Of a stretch of DNA of 64,000 nucleotides, positions 35,658-43,980 are shown one piece after another. The notes under the pieces were generated by a model. It saw only the letters and a program-made list of their open reading frames with translations. It made no database searches and had not been told where the DNA came from. A program made the translations under genes and the position numbers. Within the stretch, counting starts at the first letter, position 1, and every line of letters starts with the position of its first letter. Where the stretch lies: NCBI GenBank assembly GCA_016350165.1, contig CP066225.1:4960001-5024000 (forward strand). Direction: 5' to 3'. The DNA comes from Planctomycetota bacterium. Its GTDB lineage: Bacteria > Planctomycetota > Phycisphaerae > Phycisphaerales > Phycisphaeraceae.

Positions 35658-36728
35658 CTACTCTACCGCACAATGCTTCAGTTTACTGCGAATCAAAGAC
35701 GCGCGTTCAACTCGCCTTTCAACCGGAGACATTGATCGGCTCGCGATTCTCTGTAAATGTGCAGGCTGTGTTAGCAGGAATAAATCATTAATAGTTTTCA
35801 TATCAACCGACGTGATACGACCAAGATTAACACCCAACCTCATATGCGAAAGTAACTGCAACACTTCTTCAGTACCCATCACTCTCGCGTGTTTTAAGAT
35901 TGCAAGTGCACGGTGGATCTTATCATCCAATTGTTCAGGACGTTGTTGCAGTAGCGCCTGCCTTGCCTGCTTCTCGTAAGCAATGATCTGTGGCACAACC
36001 GTTGTCTCAAAATCAGCCAAAATTTCCATCTCGCTCTTGCCAAGCGTTGTCTGATTGCTGATCTGATACAAATCCCCAATCGCTTCCGACCCCTCACCAA
36101 ACAAGCCACGCACAGCTAGATGCATATCACGCGCAGCTCGTCTCACTTTTTCAATCTCACCCGTTAACTTAAGTGCAGGCAAATGCAGCATCACACTCAC
36201 GCGTATACCCGTACCAACATTCGTCGGGCAAGCAGTCAAATAACCAAACCGCTGTGAGTAAGCATAATTCAGCTTCGATTCAAGCTGATCATCCATGTGA
36301 TTGATATGCTGAAACGCTTCAGTTAACTGCAACCCACTCCGCAATACTTGCATCCGTAAATGATCTTCTTCATTGATCATGATCGCGAACGTTTCATCAA
36401 CACCGATTGCAACTGCACGCGGCGCTTCTTCCTTCGAACCCGCATGTTGTTTACTGATCAAATGACGTTCAACTAACAGTTCACGATCTAATTGAGGACT
36501 GTCACGAAGATCAATCCAAAGCACATCATCTTCAAGTTTCTGTTCAACAATATGTTCATGGCATAACGCAAGTACTTCATGTTGCTGACGAAGATTCGCA
36601 CGGTTTACAAACGGAAACCCCGCAATATTTCGAGCCAAACGAATGCGACTACTAATCACAATGTCATGGTGCGGCCCGTTGCCTCTTAACCACTCCCCTG
36701 CATGATCTGTCATCTTACCGATATTCAT
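35658..36728 (-). CDS. mcsB: Protein arginine kinase McsB
   Basis: ATP:guanido phosphotransferase that phosphorylates arginine residues and marks proteins for ClpCP degradation in Bacillus. It is 356 residues. VISSRIRLARNIAGFPF, the active-site Cys segment LTACPTNVGTGIRVSVMLHLPAL and the final phospho-arginine-binding domain are recognisable. Its ATG overlaps the mcsA stop by four bases, so the two are translationally coupled. clpC and ctsR, usual partners in Firmicutes, are not in the window. Confidence 0.94.
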   Translation of the reverse strand: MNIGKMTDHAGEWLRGNGPHHDIVISSRIRLARNIAGFPFVNRANLRQQHEVLALCHEHIVEQKLEDDVLWIDLRDSPQLDRELLVERHLISKQHAGSKEEAPRAVAIGVDETFAIMINEEDHLRMQVLRSGLQLTEAFQHINHMDDQLESKLNYAYSQRFGYLTACPTNVGTGIRVSVMLHLPALKLTGEIEKVRRAARDMHLAVRGLFGEGSEAIGDLYQISNQTTLGKSEMEILADFETTVVPQIIAYEKQARQALLQQRPEQLDDKIHRALAILKHARVMGTEEVLQLLSHMRLGVNLGRITSVDMKTINDLFLLTQPAHLQRIASRSMSPVERRVERASLIRSKLKHCAVE

Positions 36729-37387
36729 TCCGCTGACTCCTCAAACGAGCGGATGTCATCACGCAACCTTGCCGCCAGTTCATAATCTTCACTGTCCACC
36801 GCTTCATCCAACCGTTTACGCATGCGCATCAATTGTGTTTGTTTGTTTTCACTCACACCCGCACGTACCGGCACTTTACCAATATGATGCACGCCGCCTT
36901 CATGCGCTCGTTCAAGCAGGTTACATAACTGCCGTTCAAAAGCTTTGTAACATTCCGAGCAACCAAGCAAACTCTTTTCACGAAACTGATTGAACGTCAA
37001 ACCACATTCAGGACATGCATAACCTTTCATGCCAGAAGTTTGGCCGGCCACCATTTCGCCTTGTTCTTCCTGCTCTTCCTCTTCTTTGAGTTGAGCAGAT
37101 TCGCCCTGCAGTTTCACAAAGTTTGTAAGTAGTTCATTGATTGGCGCTTGCACAGCTTTGATCGAGATCCCCTCCTCCGCTGCATGTTGATCGCAGAGGT
37201 GTTTTTCGATCTTTTCACCGTTGATGATCTCGACCGAATGGTGGGTCGCAGGTTTGTCGCACTTGTCGCATTTACGTTTCACTACAAGGTACCCTTCTCG
37301 TCCCCAGTTAAATTGCCGCGGGTGTTGATGAACGCGCATCGACAGCGGCGGTACAGGTGGGTTATCGGCTAATTCTAAGATTGTCAT
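36725..37387 (-). CDS. mcsA: McsA-like zinc-binding activator with UVR motif
   Basis: Activator of the arginine kinase McsB, 220 residues. It contains paired CxxC zinc sites (RKCDKCDKPATHH, HLCDQH, YACPECGLTFNQF, LLGCSECYKAF). A C-terminal UvrB/UvrC motif, MRKRLDEAVDSEDYELAARLRDDIRSFE, binds Clp ATPases. It directly precedes mcsB with a four-base overlap. Confidence 0.92.
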   Translation of the reverse strand: MTILELADNPPVPPLSMRVHQHPRQFNWGREGYLVVKRKCDKCDKPATHHSVEIINGEKIEKHLCDQHAAEEGISIKAVQAPINELLTNFVKLQGESAQLKEEEEQEEQGEMVAGQTSGMKGYACPECGLTFNQFREKSLLGCSECYKAFERQLCNLLERAHEGGVHHIGKVPVRAGVSENKQTQLMRMRKRLDEAVDSEDYELAARLRDDIRSFEESAE

Positions 37388-37492
37388 CCAACTGCATCAA
37401 TCAGAAATTCCCAACTGGTAACGACTTGCCGATTTCGGGGGTTTCACCAGTTTAACAATAGGCGCAGTTTGGATCGGAATGCGATCTGTTGC

Positions 37493-38341
37493 TTAGGGGG
37501 TGATATCGTTGGTTTGATTGATGGTGAGGACGAGGTTGCCGCTGCCGGATCGGAAACCTTCGAGGTCGAGAGAAACGTATGTGAAGCCCGCGGCTTTGAT
37601 GCCTGTGATGATTGAGTTGCGTAAGTCTTTGTCTTGTATTGAGTTAATAAGGTCAGTTTCGGGGAGTTCAATGCGGGCGATGGTGTCGTGGTGGCGGACT
37701 CGGAATTGGTTGAATCCGAGGTTTCGGAGGTGATTTTCGGCTTTTTCGACTTGTGAGAGACGTTCTGGTGTGACTTGAAGGCCGTAAGCGATGCGGGAGG
37801 AGAGGCAGGCGGCGGCTGGTTTGTCCCAATTTTCTATACCCATAAGTTTTGCCACAGCACGAATTTGCGCTTTATCTAACCCAGCTTCCGCTAGTGGACT
37901 GACGATGTTAGCTTGAGAGGCAGCAGTGAGTCCGGGACGGTGATCGCCGAAGTCATCACGGTTTGTGCCGTTAGCAATGTGGGTGATGCCCAGATCGTCG
38001 GCAAGTACGTGTAAGCTGTTGTATAGATGAGACTTGCAGTAATAACAACGCTGACTGTCGTTGGCCTGGTATTGCTCGTCCTGAATTTCATCAGGTTCGA
38101 CGATAATTAGTTTAATATCATGATCTTGCGCGATTAATCTGGCTTGCTCGAGCTCATATCTTGGCAGTGATGGTGAGTCAGCGATGGCGGCGGGAGCGAG
38201 GTCGCGGCCAAGCGTTTGGCGGGCGAGAACGGCAATGAGGGTTGAGTCAATTCCAGCTGAAAAAGCGGTCAGTAGAGAGGGGTACTGGCGTATGGTCTGG
38301 GTAAGTGAATCGAGCAGATTTTGTGTGTTTGTCTCAGGCAT
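37493..38341 (-). CDS. larE: ATP-dependent sacrificial sulfur transferase LarE
   Basis: PP-loop enzyme that adds sulfur to the nickel-pincer nucleotide precursor, in 282 residues. The PP-loop is SAGIDSTLIAV (about residues 29-39). A QRCYYCKSHLY segment carries candidate sulfur-donor or cluster cysteines, and GTNRDDFGDHRPG is the family block. larA, larB and larC are not present here, so it may serve another sulfur-transfer pathway or the other genes lie elsewhere. A tRNA-Arg on the other strand lies upstream. Confidence 0.9.
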   Translation of the reverse strand: MPETNTQNLLDSLTQTIRQYPSLLTAFSAGIDSTLIAVLARQTLGRDLAPAAIADSPSLPRYELEQARLIAQDHDIKLIIVEPDEIQDEQYQANDSQRCYYCKSHLYNSLHVLADDLGITHIANGTNRDDFGDHRPGLTAASQANIVSPLAEAGLDKAQIRAVAKLMGIENWDKPAAACLSSRIAYGLQVTPERLSQVEKAENHLRNLGFNQFRVRHHDTIARIELPETDLINSIQDKDLRNSIITGIKAAGFTYVSLDLEGFRSGSGNLVLTINQTNDITP

Positions 38342-38512
38342 CTATGTATCTTAACAAGAACAGAAGACTAGTTATTGCGTAGAGTTAGGAGTGTTGGTGA
38401 TGATGTAAGTCGAAAAGTCATGTTGAGAGAGATTTGTCCACATTGCGAGTGTTAAGCAAGCAATCGACTTGCTTTAGGCTAAGAAGTCGGTATTCTATCT
38501 CACCTACTCGTT

Positions 38513-38586
38513 GCACGAGTAGCTCAATTGGATAGAGCACTGGTCTACGGAACCAGCGGTTGGAGGTTCGAATCCTCCCTCGTGCA
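38513..38586 (+). tRNA. tRNA-Arg (ACG anticodon)
   Basis: Cloverleaf of 74 bases. Acceptor GCACGAG pairs with CTCGTGC, discriminator A. The anticodon stem CTGGT/ACCAG carries loop CTACGGA with anticodon ACG. The T arm GGAGG-TTCGAAT-CCTCC is intact. CCA is not encoded. Confidence 0.96.
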
Positions 38587-38590
38587 TTAG

Positions 38591-38618
38591 AAGCCCTTAA
38601 TGATTTGAGGGCTTTTTT
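38591..38618 (+). terminator. Terminator of tRNA-Arg
   Basis: AAGCCCT (38591-38597) pairs with AGGGCTT (38608-38614) and is followed by TTTT, five bases after the tRNA. Confidence 0.85.
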
Positions 38619-38620
38619 CA

Positions 38621-38945
38621 TGCGCCAAAATAACAAGTGGGGTTGGAATTGCGAAGTATTTTGCGTAAATGGGCGCACAAAATAATTTATTTGGGGTGAT
38701 GGTTACAGCGCGTTTTTGCGCACAAAAGCGGTTTTTCTGAATCTAACTTCTTGCCAAAACTGGGGTTGAGACGTTGGGCATTTCAGAGAGCGAAAATTGC
38801 TGAAAATAGCTCGTTTTGGGGTGAAAATGATCAAAAATGGATAGAAATTGCTCGAAATGGGCTGAAAACGGCTCGCTTTAGGTGGTTACTTTCAATTCGT
38901 GTGCGCTGGCTGCACACAGTTGCTGTTCATTTTGCGCGCATGAAA
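38621..38945 (+). repeat. Dispersed intergenic repeat, copy B
   Basis: Second copy of the non-coding family. The core GAAAACGGCTCGCTTTAGG lies at 38864-38882. Before it come reiterated short units of the type G(G/C)T-GAAAATG (about 38791-38865). GCGCAC-type motifs occur at about 38672, 38699-38723, 38901-38907 and 38935-38940. It lies between tRNA-Arg and the convergent 39088 gene. A 69-codon frame across it is not shared by the other copies. Confidence 0.6.
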
Positions 38946-39087
38946 TCGCATCGTGACTGAGAGCGTGATTCAATTTCAATTGCCAAGCCGATGCATTTGG
39001 ATGGTTGTGCGAAATTTAGACAGTGATGTTGTGGTAAATATATTGTGATTTTACGTTGTCTAATCAAAGATTAGAGCGAGGCGGATG

Positions 39088-40755
39088 TTATGCGTTGGCG
39101 TAGCGGACAGAGTTGATGACGCGGAAGTTGAGGTAGAGCACGTAGATGGTCATGACGATGCAGTAGATGTATAGGATGCTGGGGAGGATGGCTTGTTTTT
39201 CGAAAGGCATTTTGTAGAGGTAGATGTACTTGTTGCCATGGTTGAGGTATTTGAGAATGATTGGGTTTTGTGATTCGAGTATTAGCCATGCATAAATGGG
39301 TATTGCGGGGAGGAGAATGTAGGTGAGGGAGCCGAAGAGATAGGTGGAGATTTTTGTGCAGAGAAACGCGTAGTTAGATTTTGTAAAGATGAGTGCAAGA
39401 AGCCAAATGACGAAAGGCAACGTGGCTACTGCAAAGATATACATGGCAGGTAGGAAGAAAATAGCAACGAGATTGCCTTCGATCCAAAAATTGCGAACAA
39501 TTGAATTGTGGTATTGAGATGAATTATTGTAGATGTAGAAGAAATAATTGTAAGCATTCAAGGTAAGGAAGCTTGTGGTGAGGAACCATAGCATTGAGAT
39601 GAACGCGAAGCGGCGATGATGACATGAAGGATTGTAGGTTTGGATGGTGTGCGTGAATTTCTTGAAAGCAGCGAGCGGTTGAATTGCAGTTGCAATATGT
39701 GATAAAAGTAGTTTGATTGGCTTATTGAAAGTTGATTGTTCAAAGGGCAAGTCTATGCGATGGATAGGTGGTAATGAATTTTCGATTCGAGTTGAACATT
39801 CCGGGCATACGGACTGGTGATCGTTTGAGAAAATGTTGTAGCCACATTTTTCACAATAGGCAGGCCACGGTGATCTAAGGCGAACGAGAGGGTTTTTGAA
39901 GCCAATAATTAAGATGGTAAGCGGTAGAAGTCCAGCTGGTATTGTGGTGTAAAGTGGGATTGTAGAGTAGTTTCGAACTAAGAAAGAAGCGCTTTTGAGG
40001 TGTTTTTCTTTCTTTTGGGTTAAGACTATTTGATATTGACGTTGTTCTTCATATAGCTTGTAGAGCTTATTGCTGTATTGATTTCTCGCTTGGCCGGTTG
40101 AGTTGTTCATGAGTTTTTGTAAATCGTTCATTTGCATTGCATATTTGTTATAGGCAGATGGATTTTGCTTGGTCCATGTATGAAAGTGTTGCTGATATTC
40201 GACGTATGGATAGTTGATCATGAATATGCAGAGACAAACAATGATCGCAAGTGGGGGGTAAAGGGCGGCGAGTTTGTTGTGTGAGAGCTTCCAAGCTTTG
40301 GTGTAGGTTTGTTGAGGTGAGGCGAGGTGAGGTGTGAGTATGAACGAAACGATTAGGTGTATGGGATAGATCAGAAGGCTGAATACGAGGGGGATTGCTA
40401 AAGAAAGAAGTAATGGTGAGTTGGGCAAGAATGCTGAGGATATGCGAATATGCTCAGTGAACTGATATGGCATGTATGCGAGGAAGTTGAGTATGCTTGA
40501 TGTTTGTGTATGGCTGATGTATGAGGAGGAAGCATCAATAAAGACAACGCTTACGAAGATTGTCAAAGCTGTGGGTATTAAGATCAGCAGGAGTGCGATG
40601 ATCCAAGATAATTGGTGGGCGCGATTGGCAACGAAGAATGGTCGGATAAATGCGAGCAAAAAAAGTTTGTATTTTGCGATGGGTTTTGGAGTTGGAAGTG
40701 GTTTGTGTTTGTGGGGAATTGAAGTGGGTGTTGATGTGAGCTGAGAAGTTGCCAT
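39088..40755 (-). CDS. Multi-span membrane protein with zinc ribbon
   Basis: Protein of 555 residues with about eight to ten hydrophobic segments. A cytoplasmic zinc ribbon CEKCGYN...VCPECSTRI lies near the middle (about residues 300-325). This ribbon form, CxxCGY followed by CPEC, is widespread in planctomycete membrane proteins of unknown function. A charged coiled-coil stretch (about residues 205-260) precedes it. The ATG at 40755 with GGAG seven bases upstream is preferred. The longer frame (to 41040) would run into mscS. Confidence 0.7.
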   Translation of the reverse strand: MATSQLTSTPTSIPHKHKPLPTPKPIAKYKLFLLAFIRPFFVANRAHQLSWIIALLLILIPTALTIFVSVVFIDASSSYISHTQTSSILNFLAYMPYQFTEHIRISSAFLPNSPLLLSLAIPLVFSLLIYPIHLIVSFILTPHLASPQQTYTKAWKLSHNKLAALYPPLAIIVCLCIFMINYPYVEYQQHFHTWTKQNPSAYNKYAMQMNDLQKLMNNSTGQARNQYSNKLYKLYEEQRQYQIVLTQKKEKHLKSASFLVRNYSTIPLYTTIPAGLLPLTILIIGFKNPLVRLRSPWPAYCEKCGYNIFSNDHQSVCPECSTRIENSLPPIHRIDLPFEQSTFNKPIKLLLSHIATAIQPLAAFKKFTHTIQTYNPSCHHRRFAFISMLWFLTTSFLTLNAYNYFFYIYNNSSQYHNSIVRNFWIEGNLVAIFFLPAMYIFAVATLPFVIWLLALIFTKSNYAFLCTKISTYLFGSLTYILLPAIPIYAWLILESQNPIILKYLNHGNKYIYLYKMPFEKQAILPSILYIYCIVMTIYVLYLNFRVINSVRYANA

Positions 40756-40793
40756 GGTTTGCTCCGGAAGTAATACATGCATTGAGCGCAATG

Positions 40794-40814
40794 AAAAAGG
40801 CAGCGAAAGCTGCC
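40794..40814 (-). terminator. Terminator after mscS
   Basis: On the minus strand GGCAGC-TTTC-GCTGCC is followed by TTTTT. It lies between mscS and the zinc-ribbon gene, so they may be separate transcripts. Confidence 0.75.
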
Positions 40815-40849
40815 TGTTGATTGTAATTGAAATTTGTTTGGTTGGTAAG

Positions 40850-41752
40850 CTAAGAATTTGAAGCGGTGAGTGTTTGGGCTGCAGATGGATCGAGGTGTAG
40901 GTCGAGTTGAGGGAATGGGATGCCGATGGAAGCTTCGTCGAGCGCGTTCTTGACGTTTTGTGTGATGGCTTCACGCACAGCCCAGTAATCCTCAGTATTT
41001 GCCCAGACGCGAACAGACCAATCGATGGAAGATGCACCAAGTTGTAACAGGTAGATCATTGGTTCTGGATCGGTGAGAACTGCATCGGATTGTGTTGCAG
41101 CTTGAAGCAGGATTTGACGGGTTTTTTCGATGTCAGCGGTGTATTCAGTTCCTACCGCGACATCGACACGTCTAACTGGGTGATAGGTGATGTTCTCAAT
41201 GGTTGAGCCAAAAATAGAGGCGTTGGGAACGATGATGCGACGGTTGTCGGGTGTGTCGAGTGTTGTTGTAAAAAGTTCAATTTCGAAGACTTTGCCGGTG
41301 GTTCCTGAAACAGTGATGACGTCGTCAACTTTATATGGTCGGAAGATGAGAAGCATGATGCCTGCTGCGAAATTTGAGAGAGTGCCTTGGAATGCGAGGC
41401 CGACGGCGAGGCCAGCGGCGGCGATGAGTGCGGCGAATGAAGCGGTTGAGATGCCGAAATAACCGAGGACCGAGATGATGGCAATGATCATGATTGACCA
41501 GCGTGTGGCTTTGGCGAAGAAGCGAGTGAGTGTCTCGTCGATTTTGGCTTTTCGCATGGAGCTGGAGACGATGCGGCCGACGTATGATGCGATGAAATAA
41601 GTAACAAAAAGGAGTACAAGCAGGAGTGCGACTTGGGTGAGGATTGGTAGTAACTGTGCGAAGAGAGCTTCGTAGTCACCTGCTTTAAGGGCATCCCAGA
41701 TTGATGTTACGGATGGTTTGGTCTCGGCTTGGGCAAGTAAAGAAAGATTCAT
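40850..41752 (-). CDS. mscS: MscS family mechanosensitive ion channel
   Basis: Small-conductance mechanosensitive channel protecting against osmotic down-shock, 300 residues from ATG 41752 (GAGGAG site nearby). Three membrane helices are visible. The pore helix SFAALIAAAGLAVGLAFQGTLSNFAAGIMLLIFRPYKVDDVI is typical, followed by the beta domain TTGKVFEIELFTTTLDTPDNRRIIVPNA. The frame is open to 41905, but the extra residues have no family match. Confidence 0.92.
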   Translation of the reverse strand: MNLSLLAQAETKPSVTSIWDALKAGDYEALFAQLLPILTQVALLLVLLFVTYFIASYVGRIVSSSMRKAKIDETLTRFFAKATRWSIMIIAIISVLGYFGISTASFAALIAAAGLAVGLAFQGTLSNFAAGIMLLIFRPYKVDDVITVSGTTGKVFEIELFTTTLDTPDNRRIIVPNASIFGSTIENITYHPVRRVDVAVGTEYTADIEKTRQILLQAATQSDAVLTDPEPMIYLLQLGASSIDWSVRVWANTEDYWAVREAITQNVKNALDEASIGIPFPQLDLHLDPSAAQTLTASNS

Positions 41753-41904
41753 AGCGTCTCCTCGCATGAAGAAATTGGGTGTCATATATGGATGTAAGAA
41801 TGTAAGAATCACATGTTCAGATACGACATGAAAAAGATGAACATGGTTAAAAGCGAGGCAATTATAACTGATTATTGATAGTGATGATAGAGGGAAGCTA
41901 TGCA

Positions 41905-41936
41905 TAAAAAACGCTCTACAGAAAGTAGAGCGTTGG
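41905..41936 (-). terminator. Terminator of the PEP-CTERM-like gene
   Basis: On the minus strand AACGCTCTAC-TTTCT-GTAGAGCGTT is followed by TTTTATG, 15 bases after the stop codon. Confidence 0.85.
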
Positions 41937-41949
41937 AGAGAGAGGAGGA

Positions 41950-42657
41950 TTATGTGGAGCGTTGTTTATTTCGACGTAACATTAGGAAAGAGAGCATGAT
42001 TGATCCGAAGCTAGCTGCGGCTGGTGTTGGAACAGTGGTTGTTGTTGGCAGTGAGGTGTCTTCGTTTTCGATGTTGTAGCCGAAGTCAACAATTGGTACG
42101 TGTTGGTCAACAGTGCCGAAATCAAAGAGGCCGTTTAGAGAATCAACTGCAAGGTGTGAACCAAAGCCAAAAAGAGAACTGTTATAGACAATAGGTCCAG
42201 TTGTTGGAAAGTAATCTTCGCCTATTTGCGTGTTGACATTGGTTGCGGCGTATCCATTGGTTGCTTCGCCTGAAACTGTGATGGCGTAGGTTGTATCTTC
42301 ATGGAGACTGACTGATTCGATGCCGTAGTAACGCCAATCGTTTGTGTTTGAAACGCCTGTAACTTGGGCTAGAATTTCATCTTCATCGAAATTCCATAGG
42401 GTAATGACTTCGTTACCACCACTGTTGTATGAGAGCGTGGCTAGTGAAGTGATTGTGGTTAAAGGATCGGTGACTGTAAAGGTCCAACCACCGGCGAGGC
42501 CACGGCCTGATTCATTTCTGGTAGTACCATATTCACTACTATCGGTATCTGCAAGAGTATACGTTTCGGCGAGGGCTTGCTTCATTTCGATAAAGCTTAA
42601 TGAAGCAATTGCGATTACAGTGAGTGCGATCTTCGAGAGGTTAAAGTAGAAAGGCAT
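41950..42657 (-). CDS. Exported protein with PEP-CTERM-like tail
   Basis: Protein of about 235 residues from ATG 42657 (GGAG nine bases upstream). The N-terminal signal peptide is KIALTVIAIASLSFIEMKQALA. The tail VPTPAAASFGSIMLSFLMLRRNKQ has a Pro-rich motif, a short hydrophobic run and a basic end, like PEP-CTERM tails, though the motif reads PTP. The middle is beta-rich and includes GLAGGWTFTVTDPLTTITSLATLSY, suggesting a lectin-like or jelly-roll fold. No ligand is known. Confidence 0.7.
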   Translation of the reverse strand: MPFYFNLSKIALTVIAIASLSFIEMKQALAETYTLADTDSSEYGTTRNESGRGLAGGWTFTVTDPLTTITSLATLSYNSGGNEVITLWNFDEDEILAQVTGVSNTNDWRYYGIESVSLHEDTTYAITVSGEATNGYAATNVNTQIGEDYFPTTGPIVYNSSLFGFGSHLAVDSLNGLFDFGTVDQHVPIVDFGYNIENEDTSLPTTTTVPTPAAASFGSIMLSFLMLRRNKQRST

Positions 42658-43137
42658 AATAAAAGTCTCCATGTTTTTGAAACATGCTGAGTCTGAAAGT
42701 GTGTTCAACAACCATGCAGCGCATGGTTAGATAATAAATATATAGATGTAAGTGATTAGATCAGCGAAATGCTTGGATAAAAGCATGGCAAAAGATCATT
42801 AAGAAATAGTAATGATGCTGAAATTAGTGTTGTGTATGTTACTGAAATTACCGTCGCTGAAGTTGGATATGCTGGGTCTCGTGAGAACAAAGTAAAGCAG
42901 TCAAATGTGGGTTTGGCCAGTAATGAAATGAAAAAACTTAGATTTGCTTACTTAAATGTGTGGGTGAATGTCACTTACTTTGCATGAGTACATGTATATC
43001 AGATTATTAGTTAATGGTTATGATGAATTATGCACGTACAAAGGATGAGTAAAGGTGTATTCATGTGTTGTGCTAAAGCAGTATTGGCTAACCCTGCTTG
43101 TTGTGACATTAGTAATAAATTGTTTGGTTTTGTGCGC
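42658..43137. other. Intergenic gap upstream of the PEP-CTERM-like gene
   Basis: AT-rich bases with no supported gene. A GTGCGC motif like those of the dispersed repeats occurs at about 43131-43136, but the repeat core is absent. Confidence 0.4.
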
Positions 43138-43167
43138 AAAAAAAGGGCTCAGCGTTGCACTGAGCCC
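43138..43167 (-). terminator. Strong minus-strand terminator without an obvious gene
   Basis: On the minus strand GGGCTCAG-TGCAACG-CTGAGCCC is an 8-bp GC-rich stem followed by seven Ts. No protein gene ends here, which points to a small RNA upstream of it. Confidence 0.75.
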
Positions 43168-43341
43168 TCGAAAGAGGAGGAGGAGGATGAAAGCTTGTTA
43201 AGACCTCTACCACAATACGTCAAGGTATTGGACTGAGGTGGTAAGAAGAGAGTTGTTTGGATTGCTCTTTCGTGGAGTGCTCCGCTCTCTTCATTATCTA
43301 TTGTCGGTAAAAGTGGAAATTGCTTTGAACTAATTTCCATG
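43138..43341 (-). ncRNA. Candidate small RNA with anti-Shine-Dalgarno-like stretch
   Basis: The minus-strand transcript ending at the terminator has several plausible stems: GGAAATT/AATTTCC near the 5' end, GAAGAGAG/CTCTCTTC (about 43244-43290), and ACCTC-CAATAC/GTATTG-GAGGT (about 43202-43240). Just before the terminator it carries CCTCCTCCTCCTC (about 43174-43187), a complement of ribosome-binding sites. A 63-codon Ser-rich frame runs through it but looks non-coding. The 5' end and promoter are uncertain. Confidence 0.4.
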
Positions 43342-43564
43342 ATTGCAGGAAAACACTGATCGTATGAGTATGTGAGTAAGGGATGTGGTTAAGGGATTGC
43401 CTGTTCGTTATAGACGGATCAGTTGATATGAAGTGACGCAAAAATTGGAAGTTGTTTTGTGGGTAATGGATCAGAATAGTATGAAGGACGATGAGTATAA
43501 GGTTGGAATTTGTTCTTTAGAATGACAAATTGAATCCGTAGTTTAATCAAACAGGAAGGGTGAT

Positions 43565-43900
43565 ATGGAACGCCGCAAATTTGAACGCGTGGCAGGGAAT
43601 GGGCGCCTTGATTGTTGTTTGGGTGAAGTGGTAGATTTATCGGCTGGGGGTATTCAAGTCATCCGCAAGGGGCGGCAGGCTTTGGAGCAAGGTGATTTTA
43701 TTGATGGCCGTTTGCAGCAAAACGGTAATGAAATCGATATCCGTGCACGTGTTGTATGGGTAAAAAAATTGGGAATCTTCCGATATGCAATTGGCATGGA
43801 ATTCATCGAAATGAATGAAGATGAATTAGATCAAGTTGTGCATCTGGTAGAGTGTGGACATGATGAATGTGTGGGTCCACGATTATGGTCAGCTGCATAG
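43565..43900 (+). CDS. PilZ domain protein
   Basis: Probable cyclic-di-GMP-binding protein of 111 residues, a single PilZ domain. The N-terminal ERRKFERV supplies the RxxxR arginines and DLSAGGIQV gives the D/NxSxxG motif. A beta-barrel follows (IDIRARVVWVKK, YAIGMEFIEM). It has no fused output domain, so it likely acts through a partner. An AGGAAGG site precedes the ATG. Confidence 0.88.
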   Translation: MERRKFERVAGNGRLDCCLGEVVDLSAGGIQVIRKGRQALEQGDFIDGRLQQNGNEIDIRARVVWVKKLGIFRYAIGMEFIEMNEDELDQVVHLVECGHDECVGPRLWSAA

Positions 43901-43924
43901 TGGTCTGTGTTAAATCATATGTAT

Positions 43925-43958
43925 TAAAAAAGCTCTGCTAAATTGCAGAGCTTTTTTT
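43925..43958. terminator. Bidirectional terminator
   Basis: AAAAAAGCTCTGC-TAAATT-GCAGAGCTTTTTTT lies between the convergent PilZ and cimA genes. Confidence 0.88.
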
Positions 43959-43980
43959 GATTGTTTATCAGTGTATCCAG

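Noticed and set aside
38751-38960. 69-codon plus-strand frame
   Set aside because: It overlaps repeat copy B. The equivalent core in copies A and C is read differently or hits stops, so it is not a conserved protein.
40850-41040. Extended N-terminus of the zinc-ribbon membrane protein
   Set aside because: It would overlap mscS in another frame. An ATG with a good ribosome-binding site exists at 40755.
43030-43340. Two small frames, one on each strand, near 43.0-43.3 kb
   Set aside because: Low-complexity Ser or Glu runs come from the GGAGGAGG/CCTCC stretch; a terminator lies within. A small RNA is the better explanation.
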